Numbered from the stretch's first letter, positions 14,521 to 26,130 are shown. The stretch is 64,000 bases of DNA from Stramonita haemastoma (GCA_030674155.1 CM060342.1:21757377-21821376), one strand, 5' to 3'. Notes: generated by a model from the letters alone, not told the origin. Translations and numbers: made by a program.

Positions 14521-17369
14521 GCCAAAAATTGAAAAATAAAGAATTAGAGTATCTCTTGCATTCAATCTAATAAATAAAAAAGCAACTTAAAATATAGGCC
14601 AACTATTGTATTTCTTGCATTCAGTCTCTATTTTTTTAAAAAATGTATTATTGTTTCTTCGTTCAATCTAATGAAAATAAATCTTCAAGTAATCTTACGA
14701 TTGTATGATTGTATTTCTTTCCTTTAATCTCATGAAAAACAAAAACTATCAGGTGTATTTCTTACATTCAATATCACTTAAAAAAAATACTGGTGTATTT
14801 CTTGTATTCAATCTCACAAAAATCGAAAAATGCACCATTGTATTTTTGCATTCAATGTAATTTTTTTTAAAGTATACTACTATATTTCTGGCATTCAATT
14901 CAATTTATAAAAAAATACCATGTAAGAAAACCCCCCACAATCTTTCCATTACTTTTCTCTTGTCTCTTTCTCTTTCCTCCCTCCCCCCCCAAAAAAAAAA
15001 AATCACATCTGAACATGCATTACTATTCCTCCTAAACATTGCATCAACAAAATTTCTAAACCAAAATGTACAAAGAATTTTGAAAACAAAAATTACAATT
15101 TTAAGTGACACTTCAATACTTTACCTCCATCATTTAAAAAAAAAGACTTTAAAAGTCAAATTTTATTAACAGCTGCAAATCCAGCAATTTTACAGAGATT
15201 TCTTTAAAACAACACACACACACACAGAACTTGATTTGTTATAACTTGAAATTAAATTTGCTAATAAATAATTTGATTTTGATTCCTGCCTCTATCAAAG
15301 GGCTGCACATGATTTCATTTTTGTACTTGCATTTTATTCCACTTTTTTTTTAAAAAGGAAAAACCAACAAGACCCCCCCCCCCCCCTCCACACACACACA
15401 CACAGGTACAACACTTAAGGGACTCCTAGACTATAGCATGAAATCTTTCAGATACATTTCAGTTTTCATAAGCTGTGTTGGTGTAAAATCTGTTACTGAT
15501 CTGCTAGCCCAAAATCAATCAACAGATCTGCCACCAATACACACTTAGTTATTTTAATACAAACCCTATCATAGAACCTGGTCCATTTTATATCACATTG
15601 GATGGATTTCAAAACAACAACAACTAATGAAAACAAAGGCACTCACTCCCAGTATACTTCACCATTATATAAACTAATAACACCCCTGCCAATATCAAAG
15701 GCTACCTTGGAGATTAGATATTTAACACATTTCATTAAACCAAAATCTTGCCAAAAATTGAACAACAGAATTAGATGTATCTCTTGCATTCAATCTAAAA
15801 TAAATTTTAAAAACCTTGAAAAATAGGGCCTACTACTATTGTATTTTGTGCATTCAGTCTCATTAAAAAATGTACTATTGTGTTTCTTCCATTCAATTTA
15901 ATGAAAATAAATCTTAAAGAAATCAACGATTGTATTTCTTTCATTCAATCTCATAAAAAAACCAAAAATACTGGTGTATTTCGTGCATTCAATATCATAA
16001 AAAATACTGGTGTATTTCTTGCATTAAATATCATTTAAAAAATACTGGTGTAATTCTTGCATTCAATCTCACAAAAATCGAAAAATGCACTATTGCATTT
16101 TTGCATTCAATCTAATAAAAAAAAAAAGTATACTACTATATTTCTTGCATTCAATTTAATTTATAAAAAAATAAAATTAACACCCCAAAAAAAACCAGTA
16201 AGAAAAACCCCCCACATCTTTCCACCCCTTTTCTCTTGTCCCTTTCTCCCCCCCCCCCCCAACCCCAAAAAAACAACAACAACCCAACAACAACCAAAAA
16301 AGCTCACATCTGAACATGGATTACTATTCCTCCTAAACATTGCTCAACAACATTTCTAAACAAAATGAACAAAGAAATTTGAAAACAAAAATTACAATTT
16401 TAAAGTGACATTTCAATACTTTACCTCCATTAAAAAAGAAAGAACTTTTTTAAAAGTCAAATTTTGATGACAGCTTCAAATCAGCAAGTTTTACAGAGAT
16501 TTTTAAAAACCACACACACGGAGAACTTAATTTGGTATAATTTGAAATTAAATTTCCTAATAGATAATTTGATTTTGATTCCTGCCTTTATCAAAGGGCT
16601 GCACATGATTTCATTTTTGTAATTGTATTTGATTGGACAATTTTTTAAAAAAAAGGAGTAACCAACAAGAACCCCCCCCCCCCCCCCCCCTCCCCCCCAA
16701 CATACACCACAGGCACACTTAACCCACTACTAGACTACAGCATGAAATCTTTCAGATACATTTTAGTTTTCATAAGTTGTATTGGTGTAAAATCTGTTAT
16801 TGATCTGCTAGCAGAAAATCAATACACAGATCTGCCACCAATACACACTAATGTTATTTTAATACAAAGCCCATCATAGAACCTTGTCTTTTATATTACA
16901 TTTGATGCCATTTCAAAAACAAAAAAGAAAAATAGGCACTTTCTCCCACGTACACTTCACCACTATATAAAGTAATAACAACCCCTGCCAGTATCAAAGG
17001 CTATGAAGGACTTGATTTTCAACTGACATTTCATTAAACCAAAATCTTGCCAAAAATTGAAAAAGAAAAAATTAGACGAATTAGACGTATCTCTTGCATT
17101 CAATCTAATAAAAAAAAAACAACCTGAAAAATATAAGCCTACTAATGTATTTCCTGCATTCAGTCTCATTAAAAAAACAAAAAATACACTATTGTATTTC
17201 TTGCATTCAATATGAAAATAATTTATATTCTCAATTGAAATCCACTACTGTGTTTCCTTCAAACATGGCATAAAAAACAACAACAAAAACACTGGTGTAT
17301 TTTTTGCATTCAAAATCCATTAAAAAAAATACTGTGTATTTCTTGCATTCAAAATCATAAAAAATACAC

Positions 17370-17745
17370 TATTGTATTTCTTGCACTTGATCTCATTAAA
17401 ATCGAAAAATACATTATTGTACTTCTTGCATTTAATCTATAAAAAAAAACCCACCGGAAAAATGCACTATTGTATTTCTTGCATTCAATTTAATAATTAA
17501 AAAAAAACCCCGAAAAATGCACTATTGTATTTCTTGCATTCAATCTAATAAAAAAATTTAAAAACCCCGAAAGATATACTATTGTATTTCTTGCATTCAA
17601 TCTAAAAATTTAAAAAAAACAGAAAAATATACTAGATGTATTGTATTTCTTGCATTCAATCTATTAAAAAAAAAATTTAAAACCGAAAAATATACTATTG
17701 TATTTCTTGCATTCAATTTCATAAAAAAAAACACGAAAAATATAC
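17370..17745 (+). repeat. Locally expanded ~60 bp sub-repeats at array end
   Basis: Five to six near-identical sub-repeats of about 58-62 bp ('tactattgtatttcttgc', then 'attcaatctaat', an A-run and 'aaccccgaaa') lie in tandem. Elsewhere the sub-repeats are more diverged, so this end of the array shows recent local amplification of the short unit. Confidence 0.75.
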
Positions 17746-18028
17746 CACGAAAACCCCCCACATGTTCATTCAGTTTTTCTCTTTGTCACTCTTTTCTTCC
17801 CCCCCATCCCCCCCCCCCCCCCCCCCCCACACACACACACAAAATCTCAGATCTGAACATGGATTACCATTCCTCATATCAAAACATTGCTATAACCCTC
17901 CTCCTCCTCCCTCCTCTTCCTCACCTAAAAAAAAAGTAAAAGTCAACCACCCTTCTGTCAAACATTTATGTAAACACTAGCATGCACATGTGCATACATG
18001 CATGCCCTCATGTTTTATCTCTTACGCA

Positions 18029-18646
18029 CTACCACACTAACAGTATTCCTTTCAATTACGAAAACCTCCATTAGCAAATGTACAAACATGCAATCACATT
18101 TCTTCATTTTTCATCACATAAAGTGTATAACAAATTCTACAGCAGTCTGAAAATAAAGTTTTTACCTCCTGTATAAAATTAACAAAACTTTGCCATTCTT
18201 GTCATAGGACAGGGTTGGGTTTTTTTTCTATCACCGTTTCTGAATCATGTAAAGAAAAAGTTTTGACCCCTCCCCCCCCCCCAAAAAAAAAAAAACCCAA
18301 AAACAAAAAAACCCACCTCTAAGACCACACATCAGACATTTACAAAAAAAAAGTAGCAATCATCATATCCCTGTTTTTCCACTTAAAAAACAAACCCCCC
18401 CAAACCACCAAGCGCCCACACTTTTTGGCTGGTTTCAAAATATATCTAATGAATTGGTAATCGAGTACCATTTACCAGTGATAAACCATTCCGTAGATAT
18501 GCTTGTAGTACACACACTCTCTTGTGTGCTCCTGGGGACGGATGACAAAGTTTTTAAACTGTATGCCCTGGGGTTTGGTTGTAAAAAAAAAAAATAAAGC
18601 ACACACTGCTTATTCTATCAAAGTCACGTGCACATGAAGACTGGAA

Positions 18647-18682
<36 letters not shown>

Positions 18683-18851
18683 CACAAGTGTTTTACTCCA
18701 ATATTGTCAACATTTTAAAATTTGAGAATGTGGGAACGGATGACAAATTTCCAAAACGCATGTACACTGAGACTAGATTAAAAAAAAAAAGCTTTCAAGG
18801 GCTTATCTCGTTATCTTCGAAATGAAAGAAATCGAACACACACACACACAC

Positions 18852-18901
<50 letters not shown>

Positions 18902-19545
18902 ACACACACATTTTCATTCCCACTGACTTAAACATACTTTGTACCCCTCCTTTTAACACCACTGGCCCATAATACATCCCCTCTCCCCCAACCTCTCCCC
19001 CCTACTCCCCCCCCCCCTCCCATCCTTCTCCCCCCTCACCCAACTTCTAATTCCATACTCCGCCATTCGGAATGATAAAATTATGCATTTTTATAATCTG
19101 CATCCCATATTTTTTTTTAAATAAAAAAAAAACTTTTTTCCTAAACTGCCCCCCCCCCCCCCCCCTTTCCCACTCCCCTAACTTACGATGACTACCTATC
19201 CCCTATGGGCATTCACACATTCAGTCCTCATACGTATTCCCACAGACCTAAACATCCTAACCACTTCCCCACCTAACATCTTTCCATAAAATTCCAACCC
19301 CCAATCCTCCCTTCCTTCACTCCCCCCCCCCCTCCTGGGGATTGGGGGGAGGGGGCTGTCAGTATAGAGAGTATCCCCTCCTGGAAATTCCGTGCTAGGA
19401 ATTCCCTTATTTCTCTACGTTTCTGCCTTGTTCTTTTTGCTTCCGGTCATATTCTTGTCTATTTTCTACCTTTTGGCCTAATTTCTTGCCATTTTTCAAA
19501 AATAAGACTTTAACGGTAGCGATTCCTTCCTACGCCGAAATCGTA
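18029..19545. other. Non-coding spacer with SINE-A fragments and simple repeats
   Basis: No gene is visible. SINE-A 3' fragments on the plus strand lie at about 18528-18625 ('gggacggatgacaaag', then 'aaagcacacactgcttattc') and about 18736-18830 ('gggaacggatgacaaat', then 'gggcttatctcgttatc'). There is a poly-A run at about 18650-18680 and a (CA)n array at 18834-18911. From 18975 to 19330 the plus strand is strongly C-rich. Confidence 0.6.
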
Positions 19546-19547
19546 TG

Positions 19548-19645
19548 CACGGGTCTGCCTTGTCAGGCGCTTAACGGCAGCTCAACATTTTTGCTTATAT
19601 GACAGACAACAGTAGTTGCTGTCAGAGAGTACGACAGCGAAAATC
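19548..19645 (+). repeat. Family D repeat, copy 1
   Basis: The blocks 'cttgtcaggcgcttaacggc', 'tatgacagacaac' and 'gtcagagagtacgacag' match two further copies near 25686-25780 and 25862-25953. No coding potential is seen. Confidence 0.65.
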
Positions 19646-19744
19646 AAAAAGGTCTACAACCACCCCCGACCATACGAAACAAAAATGTTTTGCCATAGTG
19701 TCAGCATGTACCAAGAATCTACCTGCCAATTGTGTCCACATGAC

Positions 19745-19818
19745 GGGCCAGGGTTAGAGTAACTGTAAAGGTTACTTGTAAAGAGTTAGGGTTAATGTTA
19801 AAGGTTAATTTTGGGGTA
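19745..19818 (+). repeat. Degenerate TTAGGG-like short repeat
   Basis: An irregular series of 'ggttag', 'gagttagggttaa', 'gttaaaggttaa' and 'ggggtaag' words resembles a decayed interstitial telomeric repeat. Only one intact 'ttaggg' is present, so this may be chance. Confidence 0.3.
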
Positions 19819-20316
19819 AGGGGGTTGTCAGTCCGTTGGCTGGTCTGTCTGCATGCAGGCATGTGGACACTAGAGCAGGTAGACACTGTGTGTTTAGCTT
19901 TAGACACAAGGGTCATAGATCAATTTTTGTCACCGGATTAAAAATTTAGCATAGCCAAGGAACGCATAAGTTTCATCAATTAATTACTAGTCCTATCAAC
20001 ATCATTTTTTTTGTTGGATTTCAGTGTTCGAATTTAAAAAATAAAATTCCAGGTTTTAACCAAGTCATTGACAATCTTAAACTTTTAAAACAATTTTCTC
20101 CATTTTTAAAAAGGATAACACCCAAATAACCTCGCGAGAATTAAAAAAAAAAAGAAAAGCACCGAAATCGAACCGCGAATCTATCAGCTAACCCCCCCCC
20201 CCCCCTTCTACCCCCCATCCAAACATGGGTATACTACCCCCTCCTCCCAACACCCTTTCCCTTAAAATACATCTACACACGATGTCCCCTTTTCACTACC
20301 ACCCCCTTCCTCCCCA

Positions 20317-20317
<1 letters not shown>

Positions 20318-20374
<57 letters not shown>
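20318..20374. repeat. (CA)n microsatellite
   Basis: About 56 bp of uninterrupted CA. It abuts a SINE-A fragment on its right. Confidence 0.95.
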
Positions 20375-20378
<4 letters not shown>

Positions 20379-20384
20379 CCGCAC

Positions 20385-20545
20385 GCAGGACGCCTTGTGC
20401 ATCACGTTAAAAACCTGCTCGCCTTGTTGGGAAAGTATGCCATTGTGCACCAGTGCGAAGAGTTGATTAAATTGAAAAACGCCATACACACGGGGACTGA
20501 TGTATAAAAGCACACGAGGGCTTATTCCATTATCATAAAATAAAG
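20385..20545 (+). mobile_element. SINE-A fragment
   Basis: Diverged blocks 'cgccatacacacggggactg', 'tataaaagcacacgagg' and 'gcttattccattatc' occur in the SINE-A order on the plus strand, ending in an A/T-rich tail. The head is not recognisable. Confidence 0.55.
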
Positions 20546-20764
20546 AAAATTAGAAAATTTATAACACTGTATTTTGTAATTTATGGAAAAAATTGTTTTT
20601 TGAATATCTTGAACAGTCATTTAATTTAACCTGCATATTTTCTTTGTACTACGTGCATTTCGGAATGATATATCAATGGTAGATACCCCATAACCTAGTT
20701 AATAATACTGTGAAACTTGATTCTACTATCATACCCCTCTCTCTCTCCTCTCACGCACCACCAC

Positions 20765-20772
20765 TACCACTC

Positions 20773-20809
<37 letters not shown>

Positions 20810-20832
20810 ACTACTACTACTACTACTATTGT
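20765..20832. repeat. (CTA)n trinucleotide repeat
   Basis: A CTA/ACT trinucleotide run with a few interruptions. Confidence 0.9.
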
Positions 20833-22065
20833 ATCTGCACCCATCATCTATGTTTGAAAAAAAAAAAAAAAAACAAAGAAAAAAACTACTTCAAAGCATC
20901 ACAAAATGTGGGTCCTACAGGGGATTGAAGGACATCAAAGATTGATCTCAGCCATAAATATTTTTTATTTTTATAAAAACATCACAAATTATTACAAGTA
21001 TTACAGGGAATGTTGAAGACTAGCGGTTTTTTTTTTTTTTTTTTTTTCCAAAACAAGAAATCTGATTCATTCAAAAAAAAAAGGTATAAAAAAACCAAAA
21101 ATTATTATTTCTGGTCCTACACACAGCGATGCGACATTTACGAACAATTTTTTTTCAGCCAATACATTGAAAGATGATAAAAAAAAATTAAGTCAAAAGA
21201 TGCCCCTCTCACAAAAAAACATTATGAATTATTTCAGTCTTGGTTGATTAAAAAAAAAAATATATCAAAGAATTTGTATAGTATCCTGGAGGCTGGAGAT
21301 AAGAGTATTGGCTTCTATTATCCATCACTTCAAATCAAAACACCAAAATGCACTATAAAGCATTAAAAATCCTACACGCATGACAAACAGCATTAATTCA
21401 GGGTGTAATATAATTTTAAGTGGAAAGCTCTAAAAACGAAGACTACTACAATGGGTATTTTTGGAACAAGCAACTAGTATTTTTTTTAATCGCATCATAC
21501 TGCTAGTTCTACGTGTGTCAATGAGACATGTTCAAATAAGAGCTACTTTACTTTAACCAATTTTTATTTTAGTTGAAGAAAAAAGCCGAACAAAAAAACT
21601 ACACAAAAAAAACAAAACAAAACAAACAAAAAAAAAAAAAGGACCACAAGCCTTCAAGCATTATTATCTGTCTTATTGCAATAAAGGTTACGTCAGTCTA
21701 GAGGTATTGTCTTAGCCTATCTTTTAATCTGATTCGTTAAGTTAAAAAAAAAATTCAAAAATCAAACTTTAATCATTGAACAGTCCTACATGCACCAAGG
21801 GGATAACAAGAGTTGTATGATCACTTGTGTAGACCTAACTCAATTTTTGAAGAGAAAAAAAATCAACCATTTCCCCCAATGACCATGTTATACAGGCAAT
21901 ATTTCCCGAATTAGCTACTTCATCTGAACCATTGAATAAATCAAAGAAGCACACAATACAACCAGTCTTAACCGATTAATATGTCAGGACAGGAGATTTT
22001 TTTTTTCAGTATTTCAATAGATACATTAAAAAAAACAAAAAAACTCAAACAAACCCAGAGACACA
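20833..22065. other. A/T-rich spacer with no recognised feature
   Basis: Many A-runs and T-runs but no open frame, RNA gene or recognised repeat. The sequence gives no reason to place a gene here. Confidence 0.5.
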
Positions 22066-22295
22066 CGCATGTTGTCCTCAGCCATGCACAGTGTTGTCTT
22101 CGATGTTGTCATTGATATTTCCGTGTTGTCCTCGATGTTGTCCTCGATGATTTGCTGTGTTATCTTTGATGCTATTGATGTTGCCATGTCTTCGATATTG
22201 TCCTCGACGTTTTCCTCGATGATTTGTCATGTTGTCCTCGATGTTTTCCTCGATGATTTGTCGTGTTGTCCTCAGAGTTGTCATTGATGATTTAC
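22066..22295 (+). repeat. Imperfect 15 bp minisatellite, part 1
   Basis: Tandem variants of 'gttgtcctcgatgat' form this block. The array continues as part 2 at 22520-22700 after a LINE remnant. Because 15 is a multiple of three, an open frame of 72 codons survives, but it has no recognisable domain and is treated as a repeat by-product. Confidence 0.8.
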
Positions 22296-22337
22296 AATCA
22301 TCAAATCTATGGTCAGACCTAGAGTAGAGAAGGATGA

Positions 22338-22517
22338 CTACCACCACCTCAAAAGAGAAGACTCGGCACTGGGCACAACAGGCTAAACCACCACATGTCC
22401 ACAAAACTGAAACTTGCTCCTTCTCCCCTGTGTACCTGTGGTAAAGAAAACCAGATAGGCGAGCACATCCTTCAAAGGTGTACGCTATTCAGCGACCTGA
22501 GGAAGAAAGTATGGCCG
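22338..22517 (+). pseudogene. Remnant of a non-LTR retrotransposon ORF2 C-terminus
   Basis: In one phase the sequence reads RRLGTGHNRLNHHM, then a basic stretch, then LCTCGKENQIGEHILQRC and LRKKVWP. The RLxTGHxRLNxH phrase, and the C-x-C-x7-H-x4-C cluster ending in a Leu-rich stretch with Trp-Pro, are typical of the end of many metazoan LINE ORF2 proteins. No start codon or reverse transcriptase domain remains, and both sides are minisatellite, so this is a short dead fragment. Family recognition is from general knowledge; the clade is not assigned. Confidence 0.7.
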
Positions 22518-22519
22518 AT

Positions 22520-22700
22520 GTCATTGATGTTGCCGTGTTGTCTTCGATGTTGTCCTTGATGATTGACAGTGTTGTCTTCGATGCTGTCCTCGATGTTTTC
22601 CTTGACGATTTCCTCGATGATCTGTGTTGTCATCGATGTTGTCACTGATGATTTGCCGTGTTGTCCTCAATCTTGTCCTCGATGTTGTCCCTGATTGATA
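22520..22700 (+). repeat. Imperfect 15 bp minisatellite, part 2
   Basis: The same 'gttgtcctcgatgat' family as 22066-22295 resumes directly after the LINE remnant, suggesting that one array was interrupted. Confidence 0.75.
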
Positions 22701-22849
22701 CTAATGCTCTCCCCTTGCAGAAAAGGCAGCAGGTCATGATGGCTGCCCTCAGTCAGGTCAGGTCAGGTCACTGGCACTTGATTCCAGACCCACAGCCCCT
22801 GAAAGCTGAAAGTCATCAGTAAGACTGCGTGCTTGTACTTGTGTGTGTG

Positions 22850-22857
22850 GCTTGTAC

Positions 22858-22892
<35 letters not shown>

Positions 22893-22941
22893 GTGTGTGT
22901 GTGTGGTGTGTGTTGTGTGTTGTGTGTGTGTTGTGTGTGTG

Positions 22942-22972
<31 letters not shown>

Positions 22973-23044
22973 GTGTGTTGTGTGTGTGTGTGTGTGTGTG
23001 TGGTTGTGTGTTGTGTGTTGTGTGTTGTGTGTGTGTGTTGTGTG

Positions 23045-23076
<32 letters not shown>
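22850..23076. repeat. (TG)n / TTGTG microsatellite
   Basis: About 225 bp of TG with regular TTG interruptions. Val/Cys-rich open frames in all three plus phases are repeat by-products. A (CA)n array in opposite orientation lies 330 bp downstream at 23403-23480. Confidence 0.95.
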
Positions 23077-23077
<1 letters not shown>

Positions 23078-23160
23078 GATTGGAAGTCTCAGCGGTGGCT
23101 CGAACCCAGGCCGTTAGATTATGAGCTCAATGCTCCAGCCATTAGGCTATCTGGCTCCGG
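23078..23160 (-). mobile_element. tRNA-like SINE head
   Basis: Read on the minus strand, the segment has a tRNA-like A box ('agatagcctaatggctgg') and a B box ('gggttcgagcc') about 35 bp apart. This is the layout of a tRNA-derived SINE promoter. It is not a functional tRNA: no clear acceptor stem closes around it, and the TG array follows immediately. Confidence 0.55.
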
Positions 23161-23402
23161 ACAGAAATATTGCCCAGTGATCAATAAATTTCGAAAAATG
23201 ATGTTATCAGTACACTATTTCTGCACATCTTTGTAATTGAATAAATTCCAAAAATAAATTTATCAAGTACACAATTTCGGTAGGCCTACATTTCTTTCTG
23301 AATAAATTCCTAAACAAAAAGTTCTATCAAGTATATTTCTGAGTATTTTTTTTGGAAATATTCCAAGGATGCATTCTTTCAAAACAATAAGCACAAACCA
23401 AC

Positions 23403-23403
23403 C

Positions 23404-23480
<77 letters not shown>
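23403..23480. repeat. (CA)n microsatellite
   Basis: About 78 bp of uninterrupted CA. Confidence 0.97.
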
Positions 23481-23485
<5 letters not shown>

Positions 23486-23589
23486 CTTTACAAATTAAAA
23501 AAAAAGCATTAATGACTGATCGTGCTTAATAGAAGGGAACTATGTTTTGCTCAAAGACTTAAACACCCCATACCTGAATCATGAATAAT

Positions 23590-23870
23590 AAAGTCGCTCC
23601 ACTACAGCTGTACACTTCGTTTATACTTACACGTCCCAAGCATTTGATGAAGTCAGTTTTCCGCTACAGCCGCACACTTCTTATAATTATACTTACATGC
23701 TCTGAGCATATTTTGATAGCTTTCCAGATGGTGGCTTCAAATTTGAGGAGACGGCTCCCAGGTGACCCACGTGATGGCTTTCAGGAGAAGACTCTCGGAT
23801 GATACCCATGGTGATTCACCACAGAAGAGGACTCTCAGATGACCCATACGACCACTCACCAGATTAGGAC
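23590..23870 (-). repeat. Locally duplicated segments carrying splice-donor-like sites
   Basis: On the minus strand two related segments each contain 'gtaagtataa' followed by a similar 'gaagtgt' and 'cagctgtag'/'cggctgtag' stretch. To the right, an approximately 45 bp unit ('gaagactctcggatga' / 'gaggactctcagatga') is also doubled. An open phase before one donor-like site could be an exon, but no good acceptor precedes it. I do not recognise a protein. Confidence 0.3.
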
Positions 23871-23989
23871 CCGCGTGGAATAAAGTATATGGGAAAAGGA
23901 AGAAGCCTACAGAAATGCTGTGAACATGTGAGGGTTGACAAGAGTTCCGATCCCTCGTGACCGACCCGCTGTTTCAAAGCCTGTGTAGG

Positions 23990-24792
23990 TGGAGGTATTT
24001 TCCAACACCATGATCACTGTAGGTGGTGGTGTTTACAGACACCAAAATCACTGTAGGCGTTGGTGTTTACAGACACCAAGATCACTGTATGTGGTGTTTT
24101 TGAAGACCAAGATGTAGTGGTGGTGTTTACGGACACCAAGATTGCTGTAGGTGGTGGTGTTTACGCACACTAAGATCGCCGTAGGGGTTGGTGTTTACGG
24201 ACACCAAGATCACTGTAGGTGATGATTTCGGACACCAAAATCGCCGTACGGACACCCAAGATCGCCGTAGGTGGTGGTGTTTACGGACACCAAGATCGCC
24301 GTAGGTGGTGTTGTAGGCGGTGGTGTTGACGGACACCAAGATCGCCGTAGGTGGTGGTGTTGTAGGCGGTGGTGTTGACGGACACCAAGATCACCGTAGG
24401 TGGTGGTGTTGTAGGCGGTGGTGTTGACGGACACCAAGATCGCCGTAGGTGGTGGTGTTGTAGGCGGTGGTGTTTACGGACACCAAGATCGCCGTAGGTG
24501 GTGGTGGTGTAGGTGTGGTGTTCACGGACACCAAGATCGCCGTAGGCGGTGGTGTTTACGGACACCAAGATCGCCGTAGGTGTTGTTGTTGTAGGTGGTG
24601 TTGTTTACGGACACCAAGATCGCCGTAGGCGGTGTTGTTTACGGACACCAAGATCGCCGTAGGTGTTGTTGTTGTAGGTGGTGGTGTTTACGGACACCCA
24701 AGATCGCCGTAGGTGTTGTTGTTGTAGGTGGTGGTGTTTACGGACACCAAGATCACTGTAGTTGGTGGTGTTTACGGACAGTACGATCATTG
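23990..24792 (+). repeat. Minisatellite with 'gacaccaagatcgccgta' core
   Basis: Roughly twenty tandem units share the core 'gacaccaagatcgccgtagg' followed by variable GGTGGTGTT spacers, giving lengths from about 31 to 60 bp. The spacers differ by whole GGTGGT or GTTGTTGTAGG blocks. The overlapping minus-strand frames shift phase between units and are not genes. Confidence 0.92.
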
Positions 24793-24883
24793 TCACCCAG
24801 ATTGCGCTCCTGTCATCTCTTGCATTTAATTTTTTTTTTTTTTTTTTATATCTAAGGTTTATCTTTTAATTTTCTATTTTATT

Positions 24884-24885
<2 letters not shown>

Positions 24886-24961
<76 letters not shown>
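24886..24961. repeat. (AT)n microsatellite
   Basis: About 76 bp of alternating AT, able to form a cruciform. A 17-19 bp T-run lies just upstream near 24830-24848. Confidence 0.97.
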
Positions 24962-24962
<1 letters not shown>

Positions 24963-25682
24963 ATTACTTCCTATTCTATGTTTCGTTTAATGAAAACTAG
25001 GTTTTGTGTCATTTATTTTACTCCCTATTCTATGTTTTATTCTCTACTTTATTTTATCTACTCTTATCATTTAGCAAGAGTTGAGGATGCAATCAGAAGT
25101 GTGGTGCCCAACGATCGTTTGTCCCTCGGTCAGTCAAAGTCCAGCAAACGAACGCGACGGAGTGGACTGGACTTGCTTCGGCTTGCTACGGGGGAAAAAG
25201 CAAAAATTTGCGCGTGCGCGAGGACTGGAAGAGGTGGAAACTGGTTGTAAAATCTTCAGGGGTGAGTGCCCCAAGACTACGGGACAGGTGAAGGTGAAAT
25301 GTAGGAAAATGTGCAGGTGAAACAGGTGTCCCTTTTTGTGTGGTGACCATTGTCCAGACGTCTCACAGCCGGTTGTGTTGTGTTTCTGGTCGTGCCTGTG
25401 AAATCGGCTGTTGCAAGGCGGCAGTACTGTGGTCGGGGGCTGTGTGCATACTGACTGACCTCTGTAGACTTTCCACTGTGGAAGACTGCATGCAGTAGCC
25501 TACGGAAACTGCTCACTACGTGCCTGCACTTTTGGAGGCCAATGGTTTCGTAGACTCAGGGTAGTGCATTGGAATTGTTCAGGCAGAACTCTGTGGCTCA
25601 ATTCTGTGCGATTGGAAAGCAGGCTGAAACCTCCATGAAAAGTCTCTGGACAGACTGATATCCCCAGTCACAAGACCTGTCA
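24962..25682. other. Unassigned segment of higher G+C
   Basis: From about 25080 the base composition becomes more balanced, with CpG-containing words. Open frames of up to 90 codons exist but match nothing I recognise and are not bounded by convincing splice sites. It could be a decayed mobile element or an exon of an unrecognised gene. Confidence 0.35.
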
Positions 25683-25955
25683 GATGCACTGGGCCCGACT
25701 TGTCAGACGCTTAACGGCAGTGCAACGCGTTTTCGCTCATATGACAAGACAACCGTAGTTTCTGTCCGAGTGTTCGATGCAGAAAACGAGGAAGAACCGA
25801 TATTTTCCTGTAGTCCCAGATCCATAAAAACCTTCAGAGCTTTGCTGCATGCCTAAAGATGCGCTGGGCCCGGCTTGTCAGGCACTTAACGGCAGCGCAG
25901 GGCATGTTTCGTTCCTGTGACAAGACAACACTAGCTGCTCGTCAGAGAGTTCGAG
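25683..25955 (+). repeat. Family D repeat, two tandem copies
   Basis: Two copies about 177 bp apart share 'gggcccg', 'cttgtcag', 'cttaacggcag', 'tgacaagacaac' and 'cgagtgttcga'/'agagagttcga'. They match the single copy at 19548-19645. Coding potential is absent. Confidence 0.7.
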
Positions 25956-26104
25956 GAAGAAGAAGCAGAAGCTTCTTTGCATTTCCTGTGTCTTCTTTCC
26001 CTACCCTTTTATTGACCAACACGGGGCCTAACCAGTGAGAGTCATACAGGTCATGGATTGTGGGGTGAGGAGGTCAAAGTCTGCTGTGAAGTGCCCGAGA
26101 GCAA

Positions 26105-26130
26105 AGACATACATACATAATACATACATT

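Larger units (their letters stand above)
1562..18028 (+). repeat. Satellite with ~1.24 kb monomers (higher-order repeat)
   Basis: A conserved landmark ('gatctgccaccaatacac') recurs near 1680, 2921, 4157, 5330, 6562, 7801, 9039, 10032 (degenerate), 11006, 12161, 13412, 15522 and 16826. Most spacings are 1.16-1.30 kb. Each full monomer has a fixed order: a unique block ('ggcactttctcccagtatac'); about eight diverged ~45-60 bp sub-repeats of the type 'tattgtatttcttgcattc'; a C-run/A-run junction; the block 'acatctgaacatgcattac'; a second unique block with (CA)n; and another C-run before the next unit. Sub-repeat variants keep their order between monomers. The third one, with 'tgtgtttcttccattcaat', recurs near 2053, 3292, 4528, 5665, 6945, 8164, 11358, 12497, 13767, 14655 and 15881. 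The sub-repeat array was therefore amplified as part of the larger unit. Short open frames on both strands are repeat by-products. Confidence 0.92.

Noticed and set aside
1562..18028. CRISPR-like array of short repeats with spacers
   Set aside because: The ~50 bp sub-repeats are diverged, the 'spacers' are A-runs, the same order recurs in each 1.24 kb monomer, and the DNA is eukaryotic. This is a satellite.
22069..22287. 72-codon plus-strand frame with a regular Ser/Asp/Val pattern
   Set aside because: It is a 15 bp minisatellite whose unit length is a multiple of three, so the frame stays open without selection.
24978..25250. 90-codon plus-strand frame in the G+C-richer segment
   Set aside because: No recognisable domain and no convincing splice sites; the first part lies in A/T-rich sequence next to an (AT)n array. 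Left as unassigned.
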